A stretch of 34,361 nt of DNA, from the NCBI GenBank assembly GCA_018056685.1, contig JAGPFC010000028.1, positions 1-34,361 on the forward strand, given 5' to 3'. Position 1 is the stretch's first letter. The number at the start of each line of letters is the position of its first letter. Shown one piece after another: positions 16,143-24,121 of this stretch. A program made the translations under genes and the position numbers. The stretch comes from Smithella sp. (GTDB lineage: Bacteria > Desulfobacterota > Syntrophia > Syntrophales > Smithellaceae). The notes below the pieces were generated by a model. That model did not search any database. It saw only the letters and a program-made list of their open reading frames with translations, and was not told where the DNA came from.

Positions 16143-18779
16143 ATGAACGAAAATAATAATGCAATAAATTCCGGTCACAGCGAAGAATTATATTCCGGCC
16201 GTCTTTATGACGAACAGAATTTTCTGCAGGAAAGGCTGGCCAATATTTTTCTTTCGCGGGTATCCATGGCTGACGAGTATGTCGAAGCGATTCAAAAAGC
16301 TTCCCGGGAAGGCGTCATTGTTTACGCTCTAAACCAGCGCAGCGAATTTAACAGTTTGATTATTTATGATCTTTTTAAACGAAAAGGCGTTCCCGTTCCT
16401 GTTTACTGTCATGGCATGAACATGTCTTTGTCGTATCCGCTGCCGAAAATGCTGAAATTCATCTGGTCGGCTTTTTTGCGTCGTCTCGGAAAGGAACAGA
16501 AGGTCTGGCAGGGCAAATTGGCGTATATCGAAAAAACAATCAAAGAAAAAAAGAGCATCGTCATTCATCTGGGTGAATCCGAGTTCATCGAAAATCGGTC
16601 CGCGGAAACCGCCATCAAGACGCTGCTGGATGTTCAGAAAAAAGTCGATTTTCCGATTCTTGTTGTTCCTGTGCTCGTGTCTTACGGACGAAGGCGTGAA
16701 AAAGAGGAAGAGGATCTGATTAATATTCTATTCGGACAAACCGAGCACACCGGATCACTCCGTCGACTGATCACTTTCGCGCGCTATTCCAGCAATGTAT
16801 TTGTCATTCCTGCTGAACCGGTCAATCTTTCCGAATATCTCAAAACCAGCAAAACGGCTACTTCGGAAATGATGATTCGCGAACTGCGCGGGGACTTGAT
16901 CGATCGTATTGATAAGGAAAAGACCGCGATCGTCGGACCGGCCTTAAAATCGAAGGAAGAACTCATCGGAATGGTTTTGAGTGACGAATCGCTGAAAAAA
17001 TTCATGAATGACTATTCAGAGCAGGAGAAAAAAGACATCGTCAAGGTGCAAAAGGAAGCGCGCCGTTATCTTTATGAGATTGCCGCTGATTACAGCGAGA
17101 CGATGATTCACATCTGGAAAAGGGTGCTCAGCTGGCTATGGCACGATATTTACGACGGTTTGTCGATTGACAAAGAAGGCCTGACCAAGATACGAAATAT
17201 CTCTAAAAAAATGCCCTTTGTGATTGTGCCCTGCCATCGCAGTCATATTGATTATCTTTTGATTCATTATGTTTTTTTCACAAACAATATTCAGCTTCCT
17301 TTCATTGCCGCCGGGAAAAATATGTTTTTCGGTCCGATGGGATTTATTTTCCGAAAGTCCGGCGCTTTTTCACTGCGGAGAAGTTTTAAAGGCAACAAAG
17401 TTTATCCTCAGGTATTTAACAAGTATCTGGCGACCCTCCTGAAAGAAGGACTGCCTCTGGAATTCTTTATTGAAGGAGGACGCAGCCGGACAGGTAAAAT
17501 GGTCATGCCGAAGTATGGTCTGCTTTCCATGATTCTTCAGGCCTATCAGGAAAAATATTGCGAAAACATTGCGATTATCCCTGTTTATATCGGATACGAT
17601 CGTGTGATTGAGGAAAAGTCCTATCTGAAAGAGTTGTCCGGCGGAACCAAAACGCCTGAAAGTACCGGGGATATCATCAAAACCAGTAAAATATTGACCA
17701 AACGATTCGGCCGCGTTTATGTGAACATCGGCGATCCGATGATTATGCAGGATTATCTGGCGGTTCAGAAAAAGCCGATGGAGCAGATGTCAGTGGAAGA
17801 GCGGCAGAGCCTTTACCGCAAGATCGGCTATGAAATTGTTCTCGAAATCAATAAGGTCGCTGTCGTGACACCCTTTTCGCTGGTGGCCGCGGCGATTTTA
17901 AGTCACGACCGCAGAGGCATATCGCAGAATGAGCTGCTGGATATCGTCAACGAATTCTATGATTACCTGAGTGTCAGAAAGGTTAAATTCGCTGAAACAT
18001 TTGCCCATCGTGAAAAAGCGATTATGGATGCTCTGAATATCTTTGTGCAGTCGGGGTTCATTGAGAAGATTGAAGCGGAAGAGGAAGAAAAAGACGTCGA
18101 GGACATCCAGGAAATTGTTTATTCGCTAAAAGAAGAAAAAAGACTCAACCTGGAATATTACAAAAACAATTTTCTGCATTTCTTTATATCCCTCAGTTTT
18201 GTGGCCACAGCCATTGTAAAGAACAATGAAGATGTGATTGCACGAAGCCGCATCATTGCCAAATACAAATTTATCAAACAACTTTTATGGAATGAGTTTA
18301 TTTTCGATAAAAACAAGGATGACATTGAAGAAATCAATGAAGTCATGGCCTATTTATGCGATAAGAAAATGATTACTTCCGTAGAGAGGGATGGCGAAGT
18401 CTTCATTGAGATCAAAGGGAAGGGCAGTAGAATGCTCAAGCCTTATGCCGATTTGATTCATAACTATCTGGAGTCTTTCTGGATCGTCGTCAAAGGCTGT
18501 CTGTATCTCAAGAAAGCGCCGCTGAGCAAGAAAGACTGGCTGAAGAAAATCATGGCGTTGGGCGAAAGAATGTACAAGAAAGGCGAAGTCCTCAGGCGCG
18601 AAGCCCTTTCTCAGCCGAATTATTCCAATGTGATGCTCTGTCTTGAAGATTTGGAGCTGATAACCGTCATCAAAGCGGAAAAGACCGATAAGAAAGAAAA
18701 GAAAGAAGATCTTTATGCCCTGACTGAAAACAAGGCGGAAATGGAAGTACTGCGCCGTCGTCTCTTCAGGCTGCTCTAA
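16143..18779 (+). CDS. plsB: Glycerol-3-phosphate acyltransferase, PlsB type
   Basis: PlsB acylates position 1 of glycerol-3-phosphate at the inner membrane, the first step of phospholipid synthesis. The 878-residue product is somewhat longer than E. coli PlsB (about 807). Acyltransferase blocks are clear: HRSHID (residues 365-370, HX4D), GPMGFIFRKSGAFSLRRSF, FIEGGRSRTGK (E444 region) and IPVYIGYDRVIEE. The open frame extends upstream to 16044, but that part overlaps ptsI in another frame; ATG 16143 with GGAGAAAACC upstream is preferred. ttcA follows within 30 bases. Confidence 0.93.
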   Translation: MNENNNAINSGHSEELYSGRLYDEQNFLQERLANIFLSRVSMADEYVEAIQKASREGVIVYALNQRSEFNSLIIYDLFKRKGVPVPVYCHGMNMSLSYPLPKMLKFIWSAFLRRLGKEQKVWQGKLAYIEKTIKEKKSIVIHLGESEFIENRSAETAIKTLLDVQKKVDFPILVVPVLVSYGRRREKEEEDLINILFGQTEHTGSLRRLITFARYSSNVFVIPAEPVNLSEYLKTSKTATSEMMIRELRGDLIDRIDKEKTAIVGPALKSKEELIGMVLSDESLKKFMNDYSEQEKKDIVKVQKEARRYLYEIAADYSETMIHIWKRVLSWLWHDIYDGLSIDKEGLTKIRNISKKMPFVIVPCHRSHIDYLLIHYVFFTNNIQLPFIAAGKNMFFGPMGFIFRKSGAFSLRRSFKGNKVYPQVFNKYLATLLKEGLPLEFFIEGGRSRTGKMVMPKYGLLSMILQAYQEKYCENIAIIPVYIGYDRVIEEKSYLKELSGGTKTPESTGDIIKTSKILTKRFGRVYVNIGDPMIMQDYLAVQKKPMEQMSVEERQSLYRKIGYEIVLEINKVAVVTPFSLVAAAILSHDRRGISQNELLDIVNEFYDYLSVRKVKFAETFAHREKAIMDALNIFVQSGFIEKIEAEEEEKDVEDIQEIVYSLKEEKRLNLEYYKNNFLHFFISLSFVATAIVKNNEDVIARSRIIAKYKFIKQLLWNEFIFDKNKDDIEEINEVMAYLCDKKMITSVERDGEVFIEIKGKGSRMLKPYADLIHNYLESFWIVVKGCLYLKKAPLSKKDWLKKIMALGERMYKKGEVLRREALSQPNYSNVMLCLEDLELITVIKAEKTDKKEKKEDLYALTENKAEMEVLRRRLFRLL

Positions 18780-18807
18780 ATCGCTGAATTGAAATTCACT
18801 ACACAAA

Positions 18808-19581
18808 ATGAAGGAAATTAAAAAAGACAGAAACACAAAACTTTTTCTGCATTTGAAAAAGTGGCTGGAAAAAGCCATTCTGGATTACAAGATGATCCAA
18901 AAGGGAGATCACCTGTTAATCGGTGTATCCGGCGGAGCCGACAGTCTGGCACTGTTGGATCTGCTCGACTCTCCGATGCTTTTCATTCCGGATTTTTCCT
19001 TCGTGGCCGTGAATATTGACATGGGATTCGACCCCACCTATGAAAAATACGACAGACTGGAAAAATATTTTCAGGAACACGGCTACCGGTATGTGATGGA
19101 GAAAACCAATATAGGTAATCTAGCGCATTCCGATTTCAACAAAAAGAATCCGTGTTTTTTATGCTCAAGACTCAGGCGAAAAAGAATATTTGAAATTGCA
19201 GACGCTGAAGACTGCAACAAGATTGCATTCGCCCATCATCGCGATGACATCATCGAAACGTTGCTGATTAATATCTTTTATGGGCGTGAAATCAGCACGA
19301 TGATGCCCAATCAAAGCATCTTCGGCGGCAAATTGCATATCATCCGGCCGCTGGTTTATCTGCGTGAAGAGCTGGTCAAAAAATACAGCAAGGAAAGACA
19401 GTTTCCCGTTTTGAAAAACGATTGTCCGACAAGCCAAACATCAAAGCGAATCTACATTAAGAAACTTTTGCGTGAACTGGAGAAAGACAATAAAGAAATC
19501 CGAGATAATATTTACAAGGCCATGAGCCACGTCAAACCGGACTATTTGGTGAGCCAAGTCAAGAACGAACGAAATGAATAA
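18808..19581 (+). CDS. ttcA: TtcA-like tRNA 2-thiolation PP-loop ATPase
   Basis: The 257-residue protein has the PP-loop SGGADS (41-46) and cysteines in NPCFLCSRLRRKRIFE (C116, C119) plus KNDCPTS (C206). These match the three [4Fe-4S] ligands of E. coli TtcA (C122, C125, C222). TtcA makes 2-thiocytidine at position 32 of some tRNAs. Other TtcA/TtuA-type PP-loop enzymes share parts of this architecture, so the precise modified base is likely but not certain. No Shine-Dalgarno sequence is evident before ATG 18808. It follows plsB by 28 bases and is separated from smpB by a 200-base spacer holding nested inverted repeats. Confidence 0.86.
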   Translation: MKEIKKDRNTKLFLHLKKWLEKAILDYKMIQKGDHLLIGVSGGADSLALLDLLDSPMLFIPDFSFVAVNIDMGFDPTYEKYDRLEKYFQEHGYRYVMEKTNIGNLAHSDFNKKNPCFLCSRLRRKRIFEIADAEDCNKIAFAHHRDDIIETLLINIFYGREISTMMPNQSIFGGKLHIIRPLVYLREELVKKYSKERQFPVLKNDCPTSQTSKRIYIKKLLRELEKDNKEIRDNIYKAMSHVKPDYLVSQVKNERNE

Positions 19582-19641
19582 CCTAAAGGTTACTAGAGGT
19601 TCGAGGCGTAAGGTGAACTATCCCACAAGCGAAAGCGACGA

Positions 19642-19719
19642 GGGATTTACTGACCCGGAATGCAAAACAAAAAATATCATTCCGCGAAGTGCCCTCAGGG
19701 TAAATCCCGATTTATCGGG
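19642..19719. repeat. Nested inverted-repeat element between ttcA and smpB
   Basis: GGGATTTAC (19642-19650) pairs with GTAAATCCC (19700-19708). Inside it CGGAATG (19656-19662) pairs with CATTCCG (19678-19684). Immediately after, CCCGAT-TT-ATCGGG (19706-19719) forms a further perfect palindrome sharing bases with the outer arm. The nesting allows alternative folds. It resembles the palindromic dispersed elements found between genes in many proteobacteria, but only one copy is in this window. No U-run makes it a classical terminator. Confidence 0.55.
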
Positions 19720-19778
19720 TGACGAATCTTTAAAGAAAAAAATATAGCAATACATCTTATTTCGTGTAAAAATAAATC

Positions 19779-20255
19779 ATGGCAAAAGAAAACAATGCAC
19801 AAAAACTGATCGCGTCCAACAAAACGGCGCGTATGAATTACGAAATCGGCGATACTTACGAAGCAGGTCTGGTTTTATCCGGAACGGAGGTCAAGGCTCT
19901 GCGCGCCGGCAAAGCCAATCTCAAAGACAGCTATGCCTTTGTCAAAGACAATGAAGTCTTTATCAAAGAAATGCACATTAGTCCCTATGATTTCGGCAAT
20001 CGCGCCAATCATAATCCACTCAGAACCCGCAAGCTGCTTTTGCATAAAAGAGAAATAAAAAAACTTTACGGGAAATCCCGCGAAAAGGGGTTGTCGCTGG
20101 TTCCGTTAAAACTCTATTTTAAAAACGGCAAGGTCAAGGTGGAAATCGGCATCGGGAAGGGTAAAAAACTGTATGACCGCCGACAGGATATCAAACAGCG
20201 TGAAGAGCGCCGTTCGCTATCCCGCGATTTCAAATCGAAACAGATCAAGGTTTAA
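19779..20255 (+). CDS. smpB: SsrA-binding protein SmpB
   Basis: SmpB binds tmRNA and delivers it to stalled ribosomes. The 158-residue protein has [48 protein letters not shown] and the basic C-terminal tail ([21 protein letters not shown]) that enters the mRNA channel. Length and motifs are standard. Its RNA partner ssrA lies about 650 bases downstream on the same strand, with one thioesterase gene between. Confidence 0.97.
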   Translation: MAKENNAQKLIASNKTARMNYEIGDTYEAGLVLSGTEVKALRAGKANLKDSYAFVKDNEVFIKEMHISPYDFGNRANHNPLRTRKLLLHKREIKKLYGKSREKGLSLVPLKLYFKNGKVKVEIGIGKGKKLYDRRQDIKQREERRSLSRDFKSKQIKV

Positions 20256-20352
20256 GATAACCGTAAGATGACATGAGGAGAAAAACTCGCCCCGACACTT
20301 GCGGCCATGTGCCCTGTAGGGTAGAGGGAGCGGGGGAGGGGGATATCAATCA

Positions 20353-20835
20353 ATGGAAGGGAAAAAAGTCAGCGATAGCAAAGTACTGATGGCACAGGTG
20401 ATGAATCCCGAATGCGCCAATCCCGCGGGCAATGTTCACGGCGGCAATATTATGAAACTGATTGATACCGTCGGATGGGTTGCGGCGACAAGGCATGCGA
20501 GCAAACACACCGTAACGGCATCGATAGACCGGCTTGATTTTTTATCACCGGTTTATGTTGGCGATTTCCTGAATCTCAAAGCATCCGTAAACTATGTCGG
20601 AAAAAAATCCATGGAAGTGGGAGTGCGGGTCGAAGCCGAAGATCCTATTACAGGGAAGATACGCCATACAGCTTCCGCTTACCTTACCTTCGTTGCTCTG
20701 GATGAGAATCACAAGCCGACAGAATTGTGTCCTCTTATCCTGGAGACCGATGAAGAAATCCGTCGCCATGCCGAGGCGGAACAAAGAAAGCAAATCCGTA
20801 TGGCAGAAAAGAAAAAAGAGCAATCGGTCTGCTGA
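20353..20835 (+). CDS. Acyl-CoA thioesterase, hotdog fold (YciA/BACH-like)
   Basis: The 160-residue protein carries the hotdog thioesterase signature NPAGNVHGGNIMKLIDTVGWVAA (D near residue 37 as catalytic acid), followed by TASIDRLDFLSPVYVGDFL and the strand VGVRVEAEDPITGKIRHTASAYLTFVAL. This is the YciA/BACH type, which hydrolyses a broad range of acyl-CoAs and may help recover CoA. The C-terminus is Lys/Glu rich. A very strong purine stretch (GGGGGAGGGGG) lies 10 bases upstream of the ATG. The gene lies between smpB and ssrA without obvious functional connection. Confidence 0.9.
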   Translation: MEGKKVSDSKVLMAQVMNPECANPAGNVHGGNIMKLIDTVGWVAATRHASKHTVTASIDRLDFLSPVYVGDFLNLKASVNYVGKKSMEVGVRVEAEDPITGKIRHTASAYLTFVALDENHKPTELCPLILETDEEIRRHAEAEQRKQIRMAEKKKEQSVC

Positions 20836-20857
20836 AAGAACAGAGTTCATGTTATAT

Positions 20858-20886
20858 TTGACAAAATGTGTGTAAGTGTCTATATT
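20858..20886 (+). promoter_or_regulatory. Sigma-70-type promoter of ssrA
   Basis: TTGACA at 20858-20863 and TATATT at 20881-20886 are separated by exactly 17 bases. Transcription would begin near 20893, about 12 bases before the mature tmRNA 5' end, leaving a short leader for RNase P to remove. Confidence 0.82.
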
Positions 20887-20904
20887 ACAAACAAATCAAA
20901 GAAA

Positions 20905-21257
20905 GGGGGCGTCACGGTTTCGACGGGGACATTTGAAGTTGTAGAAGCGTGCCGAGGTTCCTACAGGCCTCGTTAAACAGGTAGGAAACATATAATCGCA
21001 GACAACTACGATTACGCTTTAGCCGCTTAGTCGGCTAACGTTCCACCCGGTTCTCCTGTTGATCGGAATGGAACGTCATTCAGACAGGATAGCCAAACTT
21101 CTTGCCTGGGGGAGGGCGGCGAACTCTTACAGGATAGCGCGGAAAGATCCGGCCTTAGGGAGCAATCCAGCGTGAAGGTTATAAAACGAAGGCTACGCAC
21201 GTAGAAGCTCCAGCGGAAGGTTTTCGGACGCGGGTTCGACTCCCGCCGCCTCCACCA
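20905..21257 (+). ncRNA. ssrA: Transfer-messenger RNA (tmRNA)
   Basis: This is the one-piece tmRNA of trans-translation, about 353 nt. The 5' end GGGGGCG pairs with CGCCTCC at the 3' end (one G-U pair), followed by ACCA encoded in the DNA. The tRNA-like 5' part has the conserved CACGGTTTCGACGGG, and the 3' part has the T-arm GGGTTCGACTCCCGCC. The tag reading frame starts at the resume codon GCA (20998) and reads ADNYDYALAA, stopping at TAG 21028-21030; the ALAA end fits ClpXP degradation. SmpB is encoded just upstream. tmRNA 3' ends are common integration sites, but no integrase is visible downstream. Confidence 0.97.
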
Positions 21258-21445
21258 ATAATTCAATATTATTAAATATTTAGAACTTTATGTTTCTGTA
21301 TCAAGGCAGTATCAGGCCTTGTCATCAGTATAATCCCCGCACTTTTTCTTTAAGTTGACAAGATGTCGCTACCATTGGCTTGTCCTAAGTATTTTCAAAA
21401 GCTTTATTTAGCGAGAAAAGATATCCGGAATGCTGAAATAAACAA

Positions 21446-21616
21446 ATGCAGAAAGATGAGTTATTGATAAATAAAGCCGCCGACGCTTCTATCGACACGG
21501 ATATGACCGTTATGCAGCTTTATCCGCATCACAAAAAAGCGTTCCATTATTTCATGGCCGTCATGACCTTTGTTGTTTTGATTTTCCTCACATACTGGAC
21601 TTTGCCACACTTTTAA
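21446..21616 (+). CDS. Putative 56-residue membrane-anchored small protein
   Basis: An ATG-initiated frame of 56 codons encodes a soluble N-terminal half (MQKDELLINKAADASIDTDM), then a helix preceded by HHKK, and a strongly hydrophobic C-terminal segment (about 36-54: YFMAVMTFVVLIFLTYW). It resembles a tail-anchored or single-span small protein. The ribosome-binding site is weak and I do not recognise the family. The clear hydrophobic pattern ending exactly at the stop codon is the argument that it is coding. It is between ssrA and the convergent P-II gene. Confidence 0.42.
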   Translation: MQKDELLINKAADASIDTDMTVMQLYPHHKKAFHYFMAVMTFVVLIFLTYWTLPHF

Positions 21617-21917
21617 AAAGGGACAATACTGTCATCATGTGCCAGCATATTATCGATGATGATTTTATACGGTCAGGTATTTTTTACAAACAGATGAACA
21701 CCTGTCTCCATTACGCGTTTCATGAGACCGGAGTTCTTTATGTATCATGCGCTGCCACGACGCGTCAGGCGAAACAGACTTCAGGATGTTATCCTGTCAA
21801 TTATTTGCTTACGGATGAATTCAAATTAAAACCATTTACGCAAATGGACAGACCTGCCATATCCAAACGAACTTGCGCCGCAAGGGACGGGAAGCTGTGT
21901 CCTATGAACATTCCAAC
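21617..21917. other. Spacer without a supported gene
   Basis: A plus-strand open frame from 21637 crosses this region and continues antisense to the P-II gene. Its product shows no domain, no membrane pattern and no good ribosome-binding site, so I do not call it. No clear terminator for the P-II gene is visible here. Confidence 0.5.
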
Positions 21918-22259
21918 CTATCCGATGGCCAAACGTCCCATTTCTCCGGTGCGGATGCGGATGCACTCATCCATCGGCATGATGAAAATCTTACCATCAC
22001 CAATGTTACCGGTGCGAGCACTTTTAATGATGGCGAGCACTGTCGGCTTGACATAGTCGTCATTGACGGCGATTTCAAAGCGAACCCTTCCCATCAGCTC
22101 TCCCCCGGTCGGATTCCCTTCATCATCCTCAATTTTGCCTGCCTGTGCCCCGCAGCCAATCACGTTTGACACGGTGATTTTGCCGACCTTAACAGCGATT
22201 AAAGCATCTCTGACATCTTTTAGCTTATCGGTCTGAACAATGGCCACAACCATTTTCAT
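21918..22259 (-). CDS. P-II family nitrogen regulator with divergent T-loop
   Basis: P-II trimers sense ATP/ADP and 2-oxoglutarate and control transporters and enzymes through the T-loop. The 113-residue protein has the standard start (MKMVVAIVQTDKLKDVRDAL) and C-terminal B/C-loop motifs (SARTGNIGDGKIFI, RIRTGE). The T-loop region (about 35-60) instead reads GAQAGKIEDDEGNPTGGEL and has no tyrosine at the uridylylation site (Y51 in GlnB/GlnK). Uridylylation control is therefore unlikely; the acidic loop suggests another partner. GAGGAG precedes the ATG and a sigma-54 promoter lies directly upstream. No amtB or glnA is adjacent. Confidence 0.83.
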   Translation of the reverse strand: MKMVVAIVQTDKLKDVRDALIAVKVGKITVSNVIGCGAQAGKIEDDEGNPTGGELMGRVRFEIAVNDDYVKPTVLAIIKSARTGNIGDGKIFIMPMDECIRIRTGEMGRLAIG

Positions 22260-22287
22260 AAGATTTCTCCTCTCTGTTAATCTTTAC

Positions 22288-22303
22288 AGCAAGGATAATG
22301 CCA
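22288..22303 (-). promoter_or_regulatory. Sigma-54 promoter of the P-II gene
   Basis: On the minus strand the sequence reads TGGCATT-ATCC-TTGCT, against the consensus TGGCACG-N4-TTGCW. The GG and GC doublets have exact spacing. Transcription would start near 22277, leaving about 18 bases to the ATG at 22259 with the Shine-Dalgarno in between. Sigma-54 control of P-II genes is well established in proteobacteria. Confidence 0.78.
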
Positions 22304-22671
22304 AAGAAGAGCTTACTTCATAAGCATCTATGTTCACTATACTTTTTAATATGTATCGGAAAGAAGAAAAGAACATAATTGTTCGGATTTATGGACAAGA
22401 TCACAAAAATGTTTACAGTTTCCATTTTCGTGCTCTCGGGTGAAAACCATGATGAAGGCCATAGTAGATCCAGCCTGCAGTGATCTAGGAAGACCCGGGG
22501 AAAGTGCGGTGACACAATGTGTCCCTATAATCAACAAGCACCCTATGCCGGCATGTTAAAAACAACTTACAACACCGTTAGGTGAAAAAAACCATAGATT
22601 ATTTTAAAAATACTGGTAAGTAAGCAGGTATTCCATACCAAACTCTATGAACAAATAAGAGGTGTGCGGGG
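22304..22671. other. Intergenic region with no supported gene
   Basis: Between the P-II promoter and the cyclase-repeat gene I find only short frames without coding character. It may hold activator sites for the P-II promoter; candidates such as GAAC-N6-GTTC near 22371 are too short to name. GACACAATGTGTC (22511-22523) is a near-perfect small palindrome. Confidence 0.4.
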
Positions 22672-23478
22672 ATGATTAACATACGCTTTGATCCTTTGCA
22701 AATATTCAAGGCAAGTAAATCACCGGCCGGGCTTTATGCGCGCAAGAAGTGGCTGGATGAATCTGAAACGTCAGCTTGGCAAGATGACTTTCAAGAAACA
22801 GTGGATTTTCTGATGAAGGAGCAATCCGCCGATGGTTCATGGTTTCAATCACCTTTGGAGACCATCAGGCATTTGTTTGGTCTGCATCTCACGGTTCGGG
22901 AACGAACAGGAGATATCGATAAAGCCATGAGATGGCTGATCCGGGAAACATTAAACCATAATCTTTTGGAAGCGCCCGGTTCACATTTGCCATCCGACGC
23001 TTTTCGGGAATTGCCTTTCATCAAAGCGCAGGATCAATTAACCTTGATTTGCGCGACACTTTTTCTTGCCTGTGTGTTCCAACTGGAAAACGATCAGACA
23101 GTCGTCGCGCATTATCAATTGCTCAGCCGGTGGCTTTATGATCACGCGGGCGACGCGAATGTATGGACGGATAAAAGCAACATTCTGCGGGCAATGATAG
23201 TTTATCCTAGGTATGTGAATGATCCCGCCACATTGAAACTTGTCGATGATCTGGCTGAAAAACAGGAACCGTCGGGAACTTGGTCGCCGCCAATCCCTTT
23301 TTTCCTGACGATAAACGCCCTGGCCCATTTGAACTTGGAATCGGCGCACTGCCAGTGGCTCAAGGCATCTTCTCTTTTGTCGGATTCACAAAACAAAGAT
23401 GGTTCGTGGGGTAATCAGGATGCCCAATGGAATACGTTTCTGGTTGTCCACGCTTTGAAAAACAAGAAGTGTTTGTGA
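22672..23478 (+). CDS. Squalene-cyclase/prenyltransferase-like alpha-toroid protein, no DXDD motif
   Basis: This 268-residue protein has at least three QW-type repeats of the kind seen in squalene-hopene cyclases and prenyltransferases: KEQSADGSW (about 49-57), EKQEPSGTWSPP (about 198) and DSQNKDGSWG (about 243). It has about half the length of a squalene-hopene cyclase, and the catalytic DXDD motif is absent; nor is there a zinc site typical of protein prenyltransferases. It looks like a single alpha/alpha-barrel domain, perhaps binding a hydrophobic ligand. A GAGGTGTGCGGGG stretch precedes the ATG. There is no signal peptide and no obvious partner gene. Confidence 0.68.
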   Translation: MINIRFDPLQIFKASKSPAGLYARKKWLDESETSAWQDDFQETVDFLMKEQSADGSWFQSPLETIRHLFGLHLTVRERTGDIDKAMRWLIRETLNHNLLEAPGSHLPSDAFRELPFIKAQDQLTLICATLFLACVFQLENDQTVVAHYQLLSRWLYDHAGDANVWTDKSNILRAMIVYPRYVNDPATLKLVDDLAEKQEPSGTWSPPIPFFLTINALAHLNLESAHCQWLKASSLLSDSQNKDGSWGNQDAQWNTFLVVHALKNKKCL

Positions 23479-23503
23479 TAATAGTATTATTTTACGGTTA
23501 AGA

Positions 23504-23641
23504 TCATGTTTCTTTAATTTCTGCGGAAATCTGGAACGGTTTCATGTCGTCACTTTTCAGTTTCCATGAAATGTAATCTTTCAGTATCTTCATGGCTTCA
23601 TTCTTCTCCATCAGCCGTTCTTCTTTCCGTTTATCTACCAT
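23504..23641 (-). CDS. Putative 45-residue charged small protein
   Basis: A 45-codon frame begins at ATG 23641 with AAGGATGA seven bases upstream and stops at 23504. The product starts MVDKRKEERLMEKNEAMKIL and continues KDYISWKLKSDDMKPF, an amphipathic, Lys/Glu-rich, probably helical protein. It lies in a 400-base gap that otherwise has no gene, convergent with the cyclase-repeat gene. I do not recognise a family. The good ribosome-binding site and helical periodicity support coding. Confidence 0.5.
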   Translation of the reverse strand: MVDKRKEERLMEKNEAMKILKDYISWKLKSDDMKPFQISAEIKET

Positions 23642-23770
23642 AACGATTCATCCTTTATTGATTGCTATTAAATCATAATCTTTAATGCCTTAAATTAAGC
23701 ACATTTTGTGCCGAACGTTACCTGCAAGGATTTCCAAAGTGCTTCTTTAAGCAGACAGGGTAAAATACAA

Positions 23771-23818
23771 AAACTGCCATCTTTGATCCTGCAATAAAAG
23801 TCTCAAAGATGGCAGTTT
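23771..23818 (-). terminator. Intrinsic terminator of the small envelope-protein series
   Basis: A perfect 16-bp inverted repeat has arms at 23771-23786 and 23803-23818 with a 16-base loop. Read on the minus strand, the stem is followed by a T-rich tail (TTGTATTTTA), 66 bases past the last stop codon of the minus-strand series. On the plus strand CGTTTTATC follows, so weak bidirectional action is possible. Confidence 0.8.
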
Positions 23819-23883
23819 CGTTTTATCAGGTTACAAGAAGGATGTTATTTTCACATGAATCAACTTATCCTGATCTTGTTTAC

Positions 23884-24075
23884 TTATCGATGTCCGGGGT
23901 TATAACCTCGATGCCCTCCATGCCCTCCGTAAGTGTCATGATGTCCGCTCCTGTCGTATCCACTATGTCCGCCGTATCCGTGATGACCGCCGGGACCATA
24001 CCACCACGGCCAGCACCCGCTGATAGTTACAAGCATCATGAACGTGGCCATTGCCAAGATTATAATTTTCTTCAT
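23884..24075 (-). CDS. Small Gly/His-rich lipoprotein
   Basis: The 63-residue product starts MKKIIILAMATFMMLVTISGC, a lipoprotein signal with lipobox ISGC (Cys about 21). The 43-residue mature part begins with an aromatic patch (WPWWYGPGG) and continues with Gly, His and Tyr repeats of the form GGHxGY, with eight histidines in all. It has no hydrophobic core and is probably unstructured; the histidines could bind metal ions. AAGGAGAG precedes the ATG. It is the last gene of the minus-strand series, 46 bases after the previous gene and just before a strong terminator. No named family recognised. Confidence 0.75.
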   Translation of the reverse strand: MKKIIILAMATFMMLVTISGCWPWWYGPGGHHGYGGHSGYDRSGHHDTYGGHGGHRGYNPGHR

Positions 24076-24121
24076 GGTTCTCTCCTTTTCAAAACCTGTT
24101 TGGGATTAGTGTAATTTCTAT

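Noticed and set aside
21027..21266. Minus-strand ORF with WWRRRESNPRP near its start
   Set aside because: It lies wholly opposite ssrA; this peptide is the common artefact of translating a tmRNA/tRNA T-arm on the wrong strand.
20905..21300. Integration site (att) or genomic island at ssrA
   Set aside because: No integrase, and no repeat of the ssrA 3' end was found downstream within the window.
21637..22056. 139-residue plus-strand frame
   Set aside because: Its second half is antisense to the P-II gene, and the first half has no domain, no hydrophobic pattern and no ribosome-binding site.
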